Origin: DASZHJ01 sp035517495 | GTDB lineage: Bacteria > Pseudomonadota > Alphaproteobacteria > ATCC43930 > CGMCC-115725 | Reading direction: 5' to 3' | Length of the DNA stretch: 64,000 nt | Assembly (NCBI GenBank): GCA_035517495.1 | Contig: DATIYT010000082.1 | Span: 16,122-80,121, forward strand | Shown here: positions 1-7,579 of the stretch, piece after piece | Layout of the letters: each line of letters starts with the position of its first letter | How positions within the stretch are numbered: the first letter of the stretch is position 1 | Position numbers and translations under genes: made by a program | Notes under the pieces: generated by a model | Seen by the model: the letters and a program-made list of their open reading frames with translations, nothing else | What the model was told of the DNA's origin: nothing | Database searches by the model: none

Positions 1-115
1 TCGCACACCCCACGATTTGGGAAGATGCGCCGGGGTTCCTGGGTGTCAAAGGCAGTCGCTTGCCTGTCGCGCGCAGTTCCGCCGATACTCCCGTCAGGCG
101 AAACCGGTAATAGCG

Positions 116-1264
116 ATGCGCCCCAAACTCTTGTTCGTCTATGCCGACGATCGTTTCTTCTGGTCGCACCGTCTTGCACTCGCTCGCGCGGCGCTGCTGA
201 GGGGTTACGAGGTCGTTATTGCGGCCGGGGTTTACCAATACGCGCGCGAGATCGAGGAGCTCGGCCTTCGCTTGATCCCACTCAAGCTCCATCGGGGAAC
301 CAGTTCGCCGTTCAGCGAATGGGCGGCGGTCCGACAACTGAAGCGCATTTATTTGAGCGAACGGCCCGACCTCATTCACCAGGTTGCAATCAAGGCCATG
401 CTGTTCGGTTCGATTGCAGGCTTCGGCAGGGCTCCAGTTCCCGTGGTGAACGAGGTCACTGGACTGGGCTATCTCGCAACTGCCTCATCGGTGAGGGCCG
501 CGCTGCTTCGGTTCGTCATCTGGCGCGCCTTCCGTCTCTTCCTCAACCGGAGGCATCAAGTGGTTTTGGTGGAGAACGGCGAGGACAAGCAGACAGTCGT
601 GAACGAACTTAAAGTGCCCGAGCACAACGTAATGTTCACGCGCGGGCCGGGGGTCAATGTCAAAGTCTTTAGGCCAACGCCCGAATCATCGGTGTTTCCG
701 ATCGTCCTTTTGGCCTCCCGCATGCTGTGGATCAAGGGTGTGCGGGAGTTTGTTGGCGCCGCACAGATGTTGAGGAAGAAGGGCGTGCCTGCGCGCTTCG
801 TGCTGGCCGGAGACAGCGACTCCAACAATCCCTCCTGCGTTCCCCGCGCTCAGCTCGTGGAGTGGCAGGCGTCGGGGGCGGCGGAATGGTGGGGGCATCA
901 ACAGGACATGCCCGGGCTGTTCCGGCAGGCAAACCTAGTCTGTTTGCCGTCACATGGCGGCGAGGGGGTTCCGAAGGTGCTGATGGAAGCGGCCGCGAGC
1001 GGCCGAGCGATCGTGACGACCGCTGTCCCGGGCTGCCGAGACATCGTTCGCGATGGGATCAACGGGCTGGTGGTGCAACCGAAGGATCCGACCGCCCTTG
1101 CCCAAGCCATAGAGACGCTTCTCAATGACGCGTCACTTCGATCGGAAATGGGCAAGCGTGGGCGCGACATCGCGGTCAGGGAGTATTCCCAAGAGGCGGC
1201 GGTGCGCGAGACCCTGGATTTGTACGAGAGACTGTTGCGCCCCCGTCCTAACGACGCTGCCTGA
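116..1264 (+). CDS. Glycosyltransferase family 4 (GT-B fold)
   Basis: This 382-residue protein should transfer a sugar from a nucleotide donor to a lipid-linked or polysaccharide acceptor at the cytoplasmic face of the membrane. The N-terminal acceptor domain (about residues 1-185) starts with the typical MRPKLLFVYADD strand and an HRLALARAA helix. The C-terminal donor domain carries the GT4 E-x7-E motif, E283 to E291 in EGVPKVLME, followed by SGRAIVTTAVPGCRDIV. The frame is open upstream to position 17, but that part does not look like protein and the ATG at 116 gives the normal family N-terminus. The 3' end overlaps the convergent HxlR gene by 17 bp. It may be the last gene of a polysaccharide cluster lying left of the window. 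The acceptor is unknown. Confidence 0.85.
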   Translation: MRPKLLFVYADDRFFWSHRLALARAALLRGYEVVIAAGVYQYAREIEELGLRLIPLKLHRGTSSPFSEWAAVRQLKRIYLSERPDLIHQVAIKAMLFGSIAGFGRAPVPVVNEVTGLGYLATASSVRAALLRFVIWRAFRLFLNRRHQVVLVENGEDKQTVVNELKVPEHNVMFTRGPGVNVKVFRPTPESSVFPIVLLASRMLWIKGVREFVGAAQMLRKKGVPARFVLAGDSDSNNPSCVPRAQLVEWQASGAAEWWGHQQDMPGLFRQANLVCLPSHGGEGVPKVLMEAAASGRAIVTTAVPGCRDIVRDGINGLVVQPKDPTALAQAIETLLNDASLRSEMGKRGRDIAVREYSQEAAVRETLDLYERLLRPRPNDAA

Positions 1265-1649
1265 GACCGGGGCGCTTCATGCGACCGCGCGGCTTGCCGC
1301 GCTCGTGCTGCGCTGTTGCCAGCCGCTCACCCCAATGGCCGATCGCGCGTTGGACCTCGCCAAACCCGCGGCCCAGCTCGGTTAGGGCATAACTCACCCT
1401 GACCGGCGGGCCCGGCGCCACCCGGCGCTCGACGAGCCCGCGCGCCTCGAGCTCCTTGAGTCGCGCCGAAAGCATGCGATCGCCCATAGTTTCGAGCCGC
1501 TCGCGCAGCTCGCCGAAACGGAGCGTTCCACCTTCTTCCAGCGTCGCCATCAGCAAGCCATTCCAGGGGCGGGCAAGGACGTCCATCGCCGCCTGAAACA
1601 TCGGGCAGAGGTGGCTGCAAAACCGTGATTTTTGCGGCAGCTCGCTCAT
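1248..1649 (-). CDS. HxlR/MarR-like winged-helix transcriptional regulator
   Basis: This 133-residue protein is a single HxlR-type winged-helix DNA-binding domain. Visible family features are the N-terminal CSHLCPMFQAAMDVL segment, the helix with RFGELRERL, the recognition region MLSARLKELEARGLVERR and the wing PPVRVSYALTELG. Cysteines 11 and 15 are placed as in HxlR proteins that sense thiol-reactive electrophiles; sensing here is inference. Start MSELPQK was chosen over an in-frame ATG 33 nt upstream because family members begin about there. It is divergent from the glutathione transferase at 1771, the usual arrangement for a regulator and its target. Confidence 0.85.
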   Translation of the reverse strand: MSELPQKSRFCSHLCPMFQAAMDVLARPWNGLLMATLEEGGTLRFGELRERLETMGDRMLSARLKELEARGLVERRVAPGPPVRVSYALTELGRGFGEVQRAIGHWGERLATAQHERGKPRGRMKRPGLRQRR

Positions 1650-1695
1650 CGACCGAATGAGTATGGGCATAGAGCCGAGCAATGGAAAGGCGCTC

Positions 1696-1724
1696 TTGCC
1701 GTAATTCCGAAACAGATGTTACTA
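1696..1724 (+). promoter_or_regulatory. Possible promoter/operator of the glutathione transferase gene
   Basis: In the 121-bp HxlR-GST intergenic region there is TTGCCG (1696-1701), a 17-bp spacer and TTACTA (1719-1724). The following bases, ACTATAC-TTTTGGAAGT, form a weak ACT..AGT dyad of the kind bound by HxlR-type dimers. This is motif matching only. Confidence 0.35.
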
Positions 1725-1770
1725 TACTTTTGGAAGTTTAGGTTCATCAACCCCGAAGGGAGCTGCGCTC

Positions 1771-2379
1771 ATGAAGCTTTATTTCTTCCCCGGTGCCTGC
1801 TCGCTATCGCCGCATATCGCGCTGCGCGAGGCGGGCCTGCCGTTCGACCTCGAACAGGTTGACCTCAAGGCCAAGACAACCAAGAGCGGCGCCGACTATC
1901 GCGCGGTCAACCCCAAGGGCTCGGTGCCCGCGCTCGGTCTCGACAATGGCGAGGTGCTCACCGAGGCGGCGGTGATCGTGCAGTACATCGCCGATCGCAA
2001 GCCCGAGGCCAAGCTGCTCCCGGCGGTCGGCACCATGGACCGGGTACGCGTCCAGGAATGGCTCAACTACGTCGCGACGGAAATTCACAAGGGCCTGGGT
2101 CCGCTCTTCAATCCGAATTTGCCGGCGGAGGCGAAGGCGATCATGAAAGAGAACCTTGCCGCACGCTTCGAGCTCCTCTCGAAGCATCTGGAGAAACGCA
2201 GCTTCCTTCACGGTGACGCCTTCACCGTGGCGGACGGGTATCTCTTTACCGTGCTCGGCTGGACCAAGTGGCTCGAGATCGATCTCGGCAAATGGCCGGT
2301 GCTCGCCGCGTACCGCGAGCGGATCGAAAATCGCCCGGCCGTGCAGGCGGCGATGCGGGTCGAGGGGCTGCTGAAGTAA
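1771..2379 (+). CDS. Glutathione S-transferase, beta class
   Basis: This 202-residue protein has an N-terminal thioredoxin-like glutathione domain (residues 1-80) and a C-terminal all-helical domain (about 90-200). The opening MKLYFFPGACSLSPH places Cys10 where bacterial beta-class GSTs have their catalytic or mixed-disulfide cysteine. NPKGSVPAL and the following EAAVIVQYIAD are the conserved glutathione-binding stretches. The expected role is conjugation of glutathione to electrophiles in the cytoplasm. The divergent HxlR gene at 1649 probably controls it. Length is normal for the family. Confidence 0.9.
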   Translation: MKLYFFPGACSLSPHIALREAGLPFDLEQVDLKAKTTKSGADYRAVNPKGSVPALGLDNGEVLTEAAVIVQYIADRKPEAKLLPAVGTMDRVRVQEWLNYVATEIHKGLGPLFNPNLPAEAKAIMKENLAARFELLSKHLEKRSFLHGDAFTVADGYLFTVLGWTKWLEIDLGKWPVLAAYRERIENRPAVQAAMRVEGLLK

Positions 2380-2385
2380 GAAGCC

Positions 2386-3453
2386 CTAGCGATGCGGCGA
2401 AAGGCGCGTCACATGACCCATCTTGCGGCCCGGGCGCGCCTTCTTCTTGCCGTAGAGATGGACCTTGGCGAGCGGCTCGTTGATCGCGTCTCGCCACCTC
2501 GCGACGTCGTCGCCGATCAGGTTCTTCATGACGGCGTCCGAGTGCCGCTCGGTCGAACCGAGCGGCAAGCCACAGATCGCGCGCACGAGTTGCTCGAATT
2601 GGCTGGTGACGCAGGCATCGAGGGTCCAGTGGCCGGAATTGTGCGGACGCGGCGCCAGTTCGTTGACCAACAATTGGCCGTCGGGCGTCACGAACATTTC
2701 CGCCGCCAACAGCCCTATCAGTTCGAGCTTCTCGGCGATATGGCGGGCAATCGCTTCGGCGCGCATGCCGACCTCCGGAACGATGCGCGCCGGGGCAATG
2801 GTGGTATCGAGAATGTGGTGCACGTGCTGGTTTTCCACCGGCACGTAGGTTGCCCACGCGCCTGAGGCACTGCGCGCAACGATCACCGAGATCTCGCAGG
2901 CGAAGTCGACAAAGCGTTCGAGAATACCGAGCGGACCGCCCATCTCGGCCCAGCTGGCCTCGACCGATCCATCGGAGGTGATCTTCACCTGACCCTTGCC
3001 GTCATATCCCCAACGCACCGACTTCAGCACCGCGGGCAGGCCGACATCCCGGAGCGCGCGGGCGAGCGCGGCGGGATTGCCGACTTCGCGATAGGCCGTC
3101 GTCGCGACATCGATCGAGCGGAGGAAATCTTTCTCGCGGAGCCGGTCTTGCGTGATCTTGAGAACGGAGGGATCGGGGCGCACCGGACGCAAACGCGCCA
3201 GAAACTCCGCGGTCTCCGCCGGAACGTTTTCGAACTCGAAAGTGATGACGTCGACGGCCGCGGCGAAGCCGGCGAGGGCCGCTTGATCGGCATAGGACGC
3301 GTCGGTCGATTGGGCGCAAACCTGCTTTGCGGGGTCTTCAGGATCGGGGCTGTAAATGTGGCACTTGTAGCCCAGCGTCGCCGCTGCCAGCGCCGTCATG
3401 CGTCCGAGTTGACCCCCGCCCAGAATGCCGATAGTCGACTGCGGAGGAATCAT
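2386..3453 (-). CDS. purK: 5-(carboxyamino)imidazole ribonucleotide synthase PurK
   Basis: PurK carboxylates 5-aminoimidazole ribonucleotide with ATP and bicarbonate, giving N5-CAIR in purine synthesis. The 355-residue protein has the N-terminal GILGGGQLGRM loop, an ATP-grasp core (about residues 95-295) with the KSVRWGYDGKGQ ATP-binding stretch, and the NELAPRPHNSGHWT motif near residue 265. It overlaps the upstream purE by 4 bp (ATGA), so the two are translationally coupled. It converges with the GST gene across a 6-bp gap. Confidence 0.95.
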   Translation of the reverse strand: MIPPQSTIGILGGGQLGRMTALAAATLGYKCHIYSPDPEDPAKQVCAQSTDASYADQAALAGFAAAVDVITFEFENVPAETAEFLARLRPVRPDPSVLKITQDRLREKDFLRSIDVATTAYREVGNPAALARALRDVGLPAVLKSVRWGYDGKGQVKITSDGSVEASWAEMGGPLGILERFVDFACEISVIVARSASGAWATYVPVENQHVHHILDTTIAPARIVPEVGMRAEAIARHIAEKLELIGLLAAEMFVTPDGQLLVNELAPRPHNSGHWTLDACVTSQFEQLVRAICGLPLGSTERHSDAVMKNLIGDDVARWRDAINEPLAKVHLYGKKKARPGRKMGHVTRLSPHR

Positions 3454-3950
3454 CCGGCCTGCTCGCCCGGAACTTCCGCGACGCCCGCGGTCTGCTCTGC
3501 GCGGAAGCGGTCCAATGCGGCTGCTATCTTCGGATCGCCGAGCGCGATGATCGCGCCCGCGAGCAGGGCCGCGTTGATCGCCCCCGCCTTGCCGATCGCC
3601 AAGGTGCCGACCGGCACCCCGCCGGGCATCTGAACGATCGAGAGCAGGCTGTCGAGACCGCTAAGCGCCGCTGTTTCGATCGGCACGCCCAGAACGGGGA
3701 TCGCGGTCATGGCGGCCGCCATCCCCGGCAGGTGCGCCGCGCCCCCGGCGCCCGCGATAATCACCTTGAGCCCGCGCCCGCGCGCCTCTCGCGCATAGGC
3801 GTAGAGCCGCTCGGGCGTGCGATGCGCGGAGACGATTCGCGCCTCGTGCGGGATTCCGAGCTGTTTCAGAACCTCCGCGGCATGGCGGAGGGTTTGCCAA
3901 TCTGACTGGCTTCCCATGATGATGCCAACCACCGGCCTGTCGCCCGCCAT
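3450..3950 (-). CDS. purE: N5-carboxyaminoimidazole ribonucleotide mutase PurE (class I)
   Basis: PurE converts N5-CAIR to CAIR, the step after PurK. The 166-residue protein shows the MGSQSDWQ nucleotide loop at the N-terminus, SAHRTPERL around residue 42 and the GGAAHLPGM helix. It is the short class I form, consistent with a PurK partner in the same operon. purE is first in the pair. Confidence 0.95.
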   Translation of the reverse strand: MAGDRPVVGIIMGSQSDWQTLRHAAEVLKQLGIPHEARIVSAHRTPERLYAYAREARGRGLKVIIAGAGGAAHLPGMAAAMTAIPVLGVPIETAALSGLDSLLSIVQMPGGVPVGTLAIGKAGAINAALLAGAIIALGDPKIAAALDRFRAEQTAGVAEVPGEQAG

Positions 3951-4134
3951 CGCCGCTAAGCCTCGGAGCTGCCTCGGGGAAAGCGCGCATTATTGTGGCT
4001 CGACGCCGCTAGAGCAAGCTATCAAGAGCCGGTTCTGTCTCTCTCATGTGGTGCGGGGACAGCAAGGGCTTAGCGAGATATTAATTATATCGTAGTGTGT
4101 TAACGGTTTGCGCCATTCGAGCGTCGGGCCCGAA
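3951..4134. other. Intergenic region between purE and the GGDEF gene
   Basis: This 184-bp divergent gap must hold both promoters. It ends in an AT-rich stretch (TATTAATTATATCG, about 4079-4092). I see no riboswitch core and no clear operator. Confidence 0.4.
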
Positions 4135-4887
4135 ATGGAAATCAGGGACACCAAAGCCACCTCGAGTATCGGTTCGCTTCGCAAGGCAGGCGGGGTATCG
4201 GCGCCTTCGGGTGCCGAAACAGGCGTTGCAGCGGCACCAATGGACCCGGTGCAACTCTCGGGAGTGCCGGAGTCGGAGCTCACGCCGCGCATCCGCCAGG
4301 CGCTGATGTCGCTTCTGGCCGAGGTCGATCAGCTCCGGCACGAACTTGGCGACGCGCGCTCGCGGATCGAATTCCTGGAGCGACTCGCCGACGAGGATCC
4401 GTTGATTCCCATTGCCAACCGCCGCGCTTTTCTGCGCGAGGTCACGCGCATGATCGGTTTCTCGCAGCGCTACGGCGCGCCCGCCAGCATCGTTTACATC
4501 GACGTGAATAATCTGAAGGTGATCAACGACACTTACGGCCATGCCGCGGGCGACGCGGCGCTCATGCAGATATCGCGCACCTTGGTCGAGAACGTGCGCA
4601 ACACCGACGTGGTGGCGCGCCTGGGCGGCGACGAATTCGGCGTGCTGCTGGTGCAAGCCGATCATCCGGCAGCGGAAGCCAAGGCGACGATGCTGGCGGA
4701 CGCCGTAAGCGAACGCCCCCTTGCTTGGCAGGGCCGCACAATTCCGCTCAAGGTCGCCTATGGCGTGCACACCTTTTTGGGCGACGGCAGCGCGGGCGAC
4801 GCGCTCGAAGCAGCCGACCGCGCCATGTACGCGCACAAGCGCGAAGGCCGCGATGCCGATCCTGTCGAACCGGCGATCACGCGATAA
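4135..4887 (+). CDS. Diguanylate cyclase (GGDEF domain protein)
   Basis: This 250-residue protein is predicted to make cyclic di-GMP from two GTP. Residues 1-75 are low-complexity followed by a short helix (RQALMSLLAEVDQLRHEL) that could dimerise. The GGDEF domain fills about residues 85-240, with the metal-binding YIDVNNLKVIND segment and an intact GGDEF active site. An RxxD inhibitory site (RNTD) lies five residues before GGDEF, so product inhibition is likely. The usual DxLTGLPNRR is changed to DPLIPIANRR. There is no obvious sensor or membrane domain. The ATG at 4135 was preferred to an upstream TTG. The 3' end overlaps the convergent DUF465 gene by 11 bp. Confidence 0.9.
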   Translation: MEIRDTKATSSIGSLRKAGGVSAPSGAETGVAAAPMDPVQLSGVPESELTPRIRQALMSLLAEVDQLRHELGDARSRIEFLERLADEDPLIPIANRRAFLREVTRMIGFSQRYGAPASIVYIDVNNLKVINDTYGHAAGDAALMQISRTLVENVRNTDVVARLGGDEFGVLLVQADHPAAEAKATMLADAVSERPLAWQGRTIPLKVAYGVHTFLGDGSAGDALEAADRAMYAHKREGRDADPVEPAITR

Positions 4888-5080
4888 TGTCGGGAACGAG
4901 CTGACTTTCTAGCTTGATAATCAGATCCTTCAGCACGAGCTTGCGCTTCTTCAGGCGCTGAATTTGCAGTTGATTGAAGGGTGCCTTGTCGGCAATGCGC
5001 GCGATTGCCTCATCGAGGTCACGATGCTCGCTTCGCAGTGCTTCCAGCCGCGCTTTGATCGCTTCGACGTCCAGATCCAT
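4877..5080 (-). CDS. DUF465 (YdcH-like) small helical protein
   Basis: This 67-residue protein is essentially one helical hairpin, rich in charged residues (IKARLEALRSEHRDLDEAI, then QLQIQRLKKRKLVLKD). That matches DUF465/YdcH, a family common in Alphaproteobacteria with no settled function. Start MDLDVEA was chosen because the longer frame upstream is arginine- and proline-rich and unlike the family. A second DUF465 gene starts 197 bp away on the other strand. Confidence 0.85.
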   Translation of the reverse strand: MDLDVEAIKARLEALRSEHRDLDEAIARIADKAPFNQLQIQRLKKRKLVLKDLIIKLESQLVPDIIA

Positions 5081-5276
5081 CGCGGGGCCGATTAACCAAA
5101 TTGTACGCGCGCCGGCAATTATACCGAAACGGGGCGGCGGGCGCGAGTACGGGCGAGGGGCGACTCGCCCTTCCGGGGGCTGGAATCTTGCCGCGGCGAG
5201 TCGCATATCCCCCTTGATCCTCCGCCGCGACCGGAGGACCATACTCCAGTCCTCGTCTTGCAAAAGGAGGAACCGC
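5081..5276. other. Shared upstream region of two divergent DUF465 genes
   Basis: This 196-bp gap separates the start codons of the two DUF465 genes and must contain both promoters. It is GC-rich with several GGGCGAG/CTCGCCC inverted segments around 5152-5170. No confident promoter hexamers were found. Confidence 0.35.
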
Positions 5277-5447
5277 ATGTCGCTGAACGACCGGATCGAA
5301 GCCCTTCGTGCTCGGCATCAGAGCCTGGAACAAGCCCTTCAAGAAGAGATCCACCGGCCGTTGCCGAACGAAGAAATGATCCACGATATCAAGCGACAAA
5401 AGCTCAAGATTAAGGACGAAATCTACCATCTGGAGCATACTCACTAG
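5277..5447 (+). CDS. DUF465 (YdcH-like) small helical protein, second copy
   Basis: This 56-residue protein has the core DUF465 pattern: LNDRIEALRARHQSLEQAL, a short turn containing P-N, then IHDIKRQKLKIKDEIYHLE. A strong Shine-Dalgarno AGGAGG (5265-5270) lies six bases before the ATG at 5277. It is homologous to, but diverged from, the copy at 4877-5080. The function is unknown. Confidence 0.85.
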   Translation: MSLNDRIEALRARHQSLEQALQEEIHRPLPNEEMIHDIKRQKLKIKDEIYHLEHTH

Positions 5448-5548
5448 CGTATTTCCGCAGTTAGGCGAGGGCCGGACCGACCCTCGGCGATGACACGCCT
5501 GGGGAAGGCGTTCCGCGCCGATTGCCGGCCCGCCGCAATCCCAGCGGT

Positions 5549-5848
5549 TCAAAATCCCGCAACGACTTCGCGGACGTGCTCGACTTCCGGGGCAACCGCG
5601 AAGCAGTGCCCGACCAATTTGCGCCATTCCTGAAAATCGGCCGAGCCGCGGAAATCGACGGTGTGGTTCTCGAGCGTTTCCCATTTGACGAACAGGCGGT
5701 AGCGGTTCGGCGTCTCGATTGAACGCTGCAACGTCATCCCCTTGCAGCCTTTGGCGCGGCGGAAGACCGGTGCGGCCTTGGCGACGCCGGCCTCGAACTC
5801 CGATTCCATGCCCGGCTTGATGGCAATCTGTGCGATTTCGAGGATCAT
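5549..5848 (-). CDS. Small antibiotic-biosynthesis-monooxygenase (ABM) fold protein
   Basis: This 99-residue protein has the ABM dimeric ferredoxin-like pattern: MILEIAQIAIKPGMESEFE as first strand and helix, then RSIETPNRYRLFVKWETLE, then FRGSADFQEWRKLVGHCF. Members are cofactor-free oxygenases or just small ligand-binding folds. Its ATG overlaps the stop of the acyl-CoA ligase by 4 bp, so the two are co-translated. The reaction is unknown. Confidence 0.75.
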   Translation of the reverse strand: MILEIAQIAIKPGMESEFEAGVAKAAPVFRRAKGCKGMTLQRSIETPNRYRLFVKWETLENHTVDFRGSADFQEWRKLVGHCFAVAPEVEHVREVVAGF

Positions 5849-7503
5849 AGGGCTTCCTTGCGGGAGGGGGTTGGAGATGAGTTCAACTCTTTCGCGCGCT
5901 CGCGCAACACATGCTTTTGCACCTTGCCGGTGGAGGTCTTGGGCAAGGTAGCGAAGACCACCGTTCTGGGAATCTTGAAGCCAGCGAGGCGCTCGCGGCA
6001 GAAGGCGATGATTTCCGCGTCGCTCGCTTGCATGCGCGGCTTCAGGGTGACGAAAGCGCAGGGGGTCTCGCCCCATTTCTCGTCCGGCCGCGCCACCACC
6101 GCGGCCTCCAGCACGGCGGGGTGGCGATAGAGCACACTTTCCACCTCGATGGTCGAGATGTTCTCGCCGCCCGAGATGATGATGTCCTTGGAGCGATCCT
6201 TGAGCTCGATATAGCCGTCCTCGTGCCACACGCCGAGATCGCCGCTGTGGAACCAGCCACCCTCGAAGGCTGCATCCGTGGCCCCGGGGTTCTTGAGGTA
6301 ACCCTTCATCACGACGTTGCCGCGCATGAAGACCTCGCCCATGGTTTGGCCATCGCGCGGCACCGGTTGGAGATTCCGTGCGTCGGCGACCATCAGCTCT
6401 TCGAGCACGTGGTATGTGACGCCTTGCCGCGCCTTCAACGCCGCGCGCTCGGCGGGCGGCTTCGCGTCCCACTCGTCGTGCCACGCACAGACCACGGCGG
6501 GCCCGTAAACCTCGGTCAAGCCATAGACGTGGATCACACGGAAGCCCTGCTTCTCCATGCCTTCGAGCACGGCGGCGGGGGGCGCCGCACCGGCGGTCAT
6601 CATGGCGACTTGGCGCGGAAGCGGGCGCCGCGCCTCGGCGGGCGCATTCAGCAACATTCCCATCACGATGGGCGCGCCGCAGAGATGCGTGACACCGAGG
6701 TCGGCGATCGCGTCGTAAATCGGTTTTGTCTCGACCCGCCGCAAGCAGACATGAGTTCCCGCGAGCGCCGTCACCGTCCAGGGAAAGCACCAGCCGTTGC
6801 AATGAAACATCGGCAAGGTCCAAAGGTAGATCGGGTGCTGCGGCATGCTCCAGACCAGGATGTTGCCGATCGCGTTCAGATAGGCGCCGCGGTGGTGATA
6901 AACCACGCCCTTGGGATTGCCGGTCGTGCCGGAGGTGTAGTTGAGCGTGATCGCCTGCCATTCATCCTCGGGCCGTTCGCCGGGATCTTCAGGATCGCCT
7001 TCGGCCAGCAGCGTCTCGTAGTCGAGTGCGCCCAGGCGCTCGCCGCCCTGCGCGAGCGGATCGTCGATGTCGATCACCAGCGGCCGTCGCTCCACCAGTG
7101 CCAAGGCCCGACTGATAACGGGCGAGAATTCGCGGTCCGTGATCAGCACCTTCGCATCGCCGTGGGAGAGAGTGAAGGCGATGGTCTCGGCGTCGAGGCG
7201 AATGTTGAGCGCATTCAGCACTGCGCCCGCCATCGGCACGCCGAAATGCGCCTCGAAGGTCTCGGGAATGTTGGGTGCCATAACCGCGACTGTGTCGCCG
7301 CGGCCGATGCCGCGCCGCTTGAGCGCGCTTGCCAGCCGCCGGCAGCGCCGTTGAGTCTCCGCCCAGGTGTAGCGCCGCGCGCCATGGATCACGGCAGTGC
7401 GGTTGGGAAATACCGCCGCGCTGCGGTCCAGGAACGTCAGCGGACTCAGCGGCACATAGTTTGCGGCGTTGCGGTCAAGATCGATCTCGTAAGGGTTGGT
7501 CAT
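5845..7503 (-). CDS. Acyl-CoA synthetase (AMP-forming), medium-chain/DmdB-like
   Basis: This 552-residue ANL-superfamily ligase activates a carboxylic acid to its CoA thioester through an acyl-adenylate. Visible motifs are the P-loop YTSGTTGNPKGV near residue 190, HVYGLTEVYGP near 325, GWFHSGDLGVWHEDGYIELKDRSKD near 420 and the C-terminal catalytic lysine in KTSTGKVQK. The MFHCNGWCFPW segment is typical of the subfamily that includes medium-chain ligases and methylmercaptopropionyl-CoA ligase DmdB. The substrate cannot be fixed from sequence. It overlaps the ABM gene downstream and is divergent from prpE with a 76-bp gap. Confidence 0.85.
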   Translation of the reverse strand: MTNPYEIDLDRNAANYVPLSPLTFLDRSAAVFPNRTAVIHGARRYTWAETQRRCRRLASALKRRGIGRGDTVAVMAPNIPETFEAHFGVPMAGAVLNALNIRLDAETIAFTLSHGDAKVLITDREFSPVISRALALVERRPLVIDIDDPLAQGGERLGALDYETLLAEGDPEDPGERPEDEWQAITLNYTSGTTGNPKGVVYHHRGAYLNAIGNILVWSMPQHPIYLWTLPMFHCNGWCFPWTVTALAGTHVCLRRVETKPIYDAIADLGVTHLCGAPIVMGMLLNAPAEARRPLPRQVAMMTAGAAPPAAVLEGMEKQGFRVIHVYGLTEVYGPAVVCAWHDEWDAKPPAERAALKARQGVTYHVLEELMVADARNLQPVPRDGQTMGEVFMRGNVVMKGYLKNPGATDAAFEGGWFHSGDLGVWHEDGYIELKDRSKDIIISGGENISTIEVESVLYRHPAVLEAAVVARPDEKWGETPCAFVTLKPRMQASDAEIIAFCRERLAGFKIPRTVVFATLPKTSTGKVQKHVLRERAKELNSSPTPSRKEAL

Positions 7504-7579
7504 CGGCGTGGTCCTGCTTCACAGCGGCGACGCTTTGTCCCAGACTGACCAAGTGGACAGCCAGCATATGGTTTGAAAC

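Noticed and set aside
5911..7548. 545-codon open frame on the strand opposite the acyl-CoA ligase
   Set aside because: It is antisense to a gene with clear catalytic motifs. Its translation is rich in His, Arg, Ala and Gly with no recognisable domain. Long antisense frames are common in GC-rich DNA.
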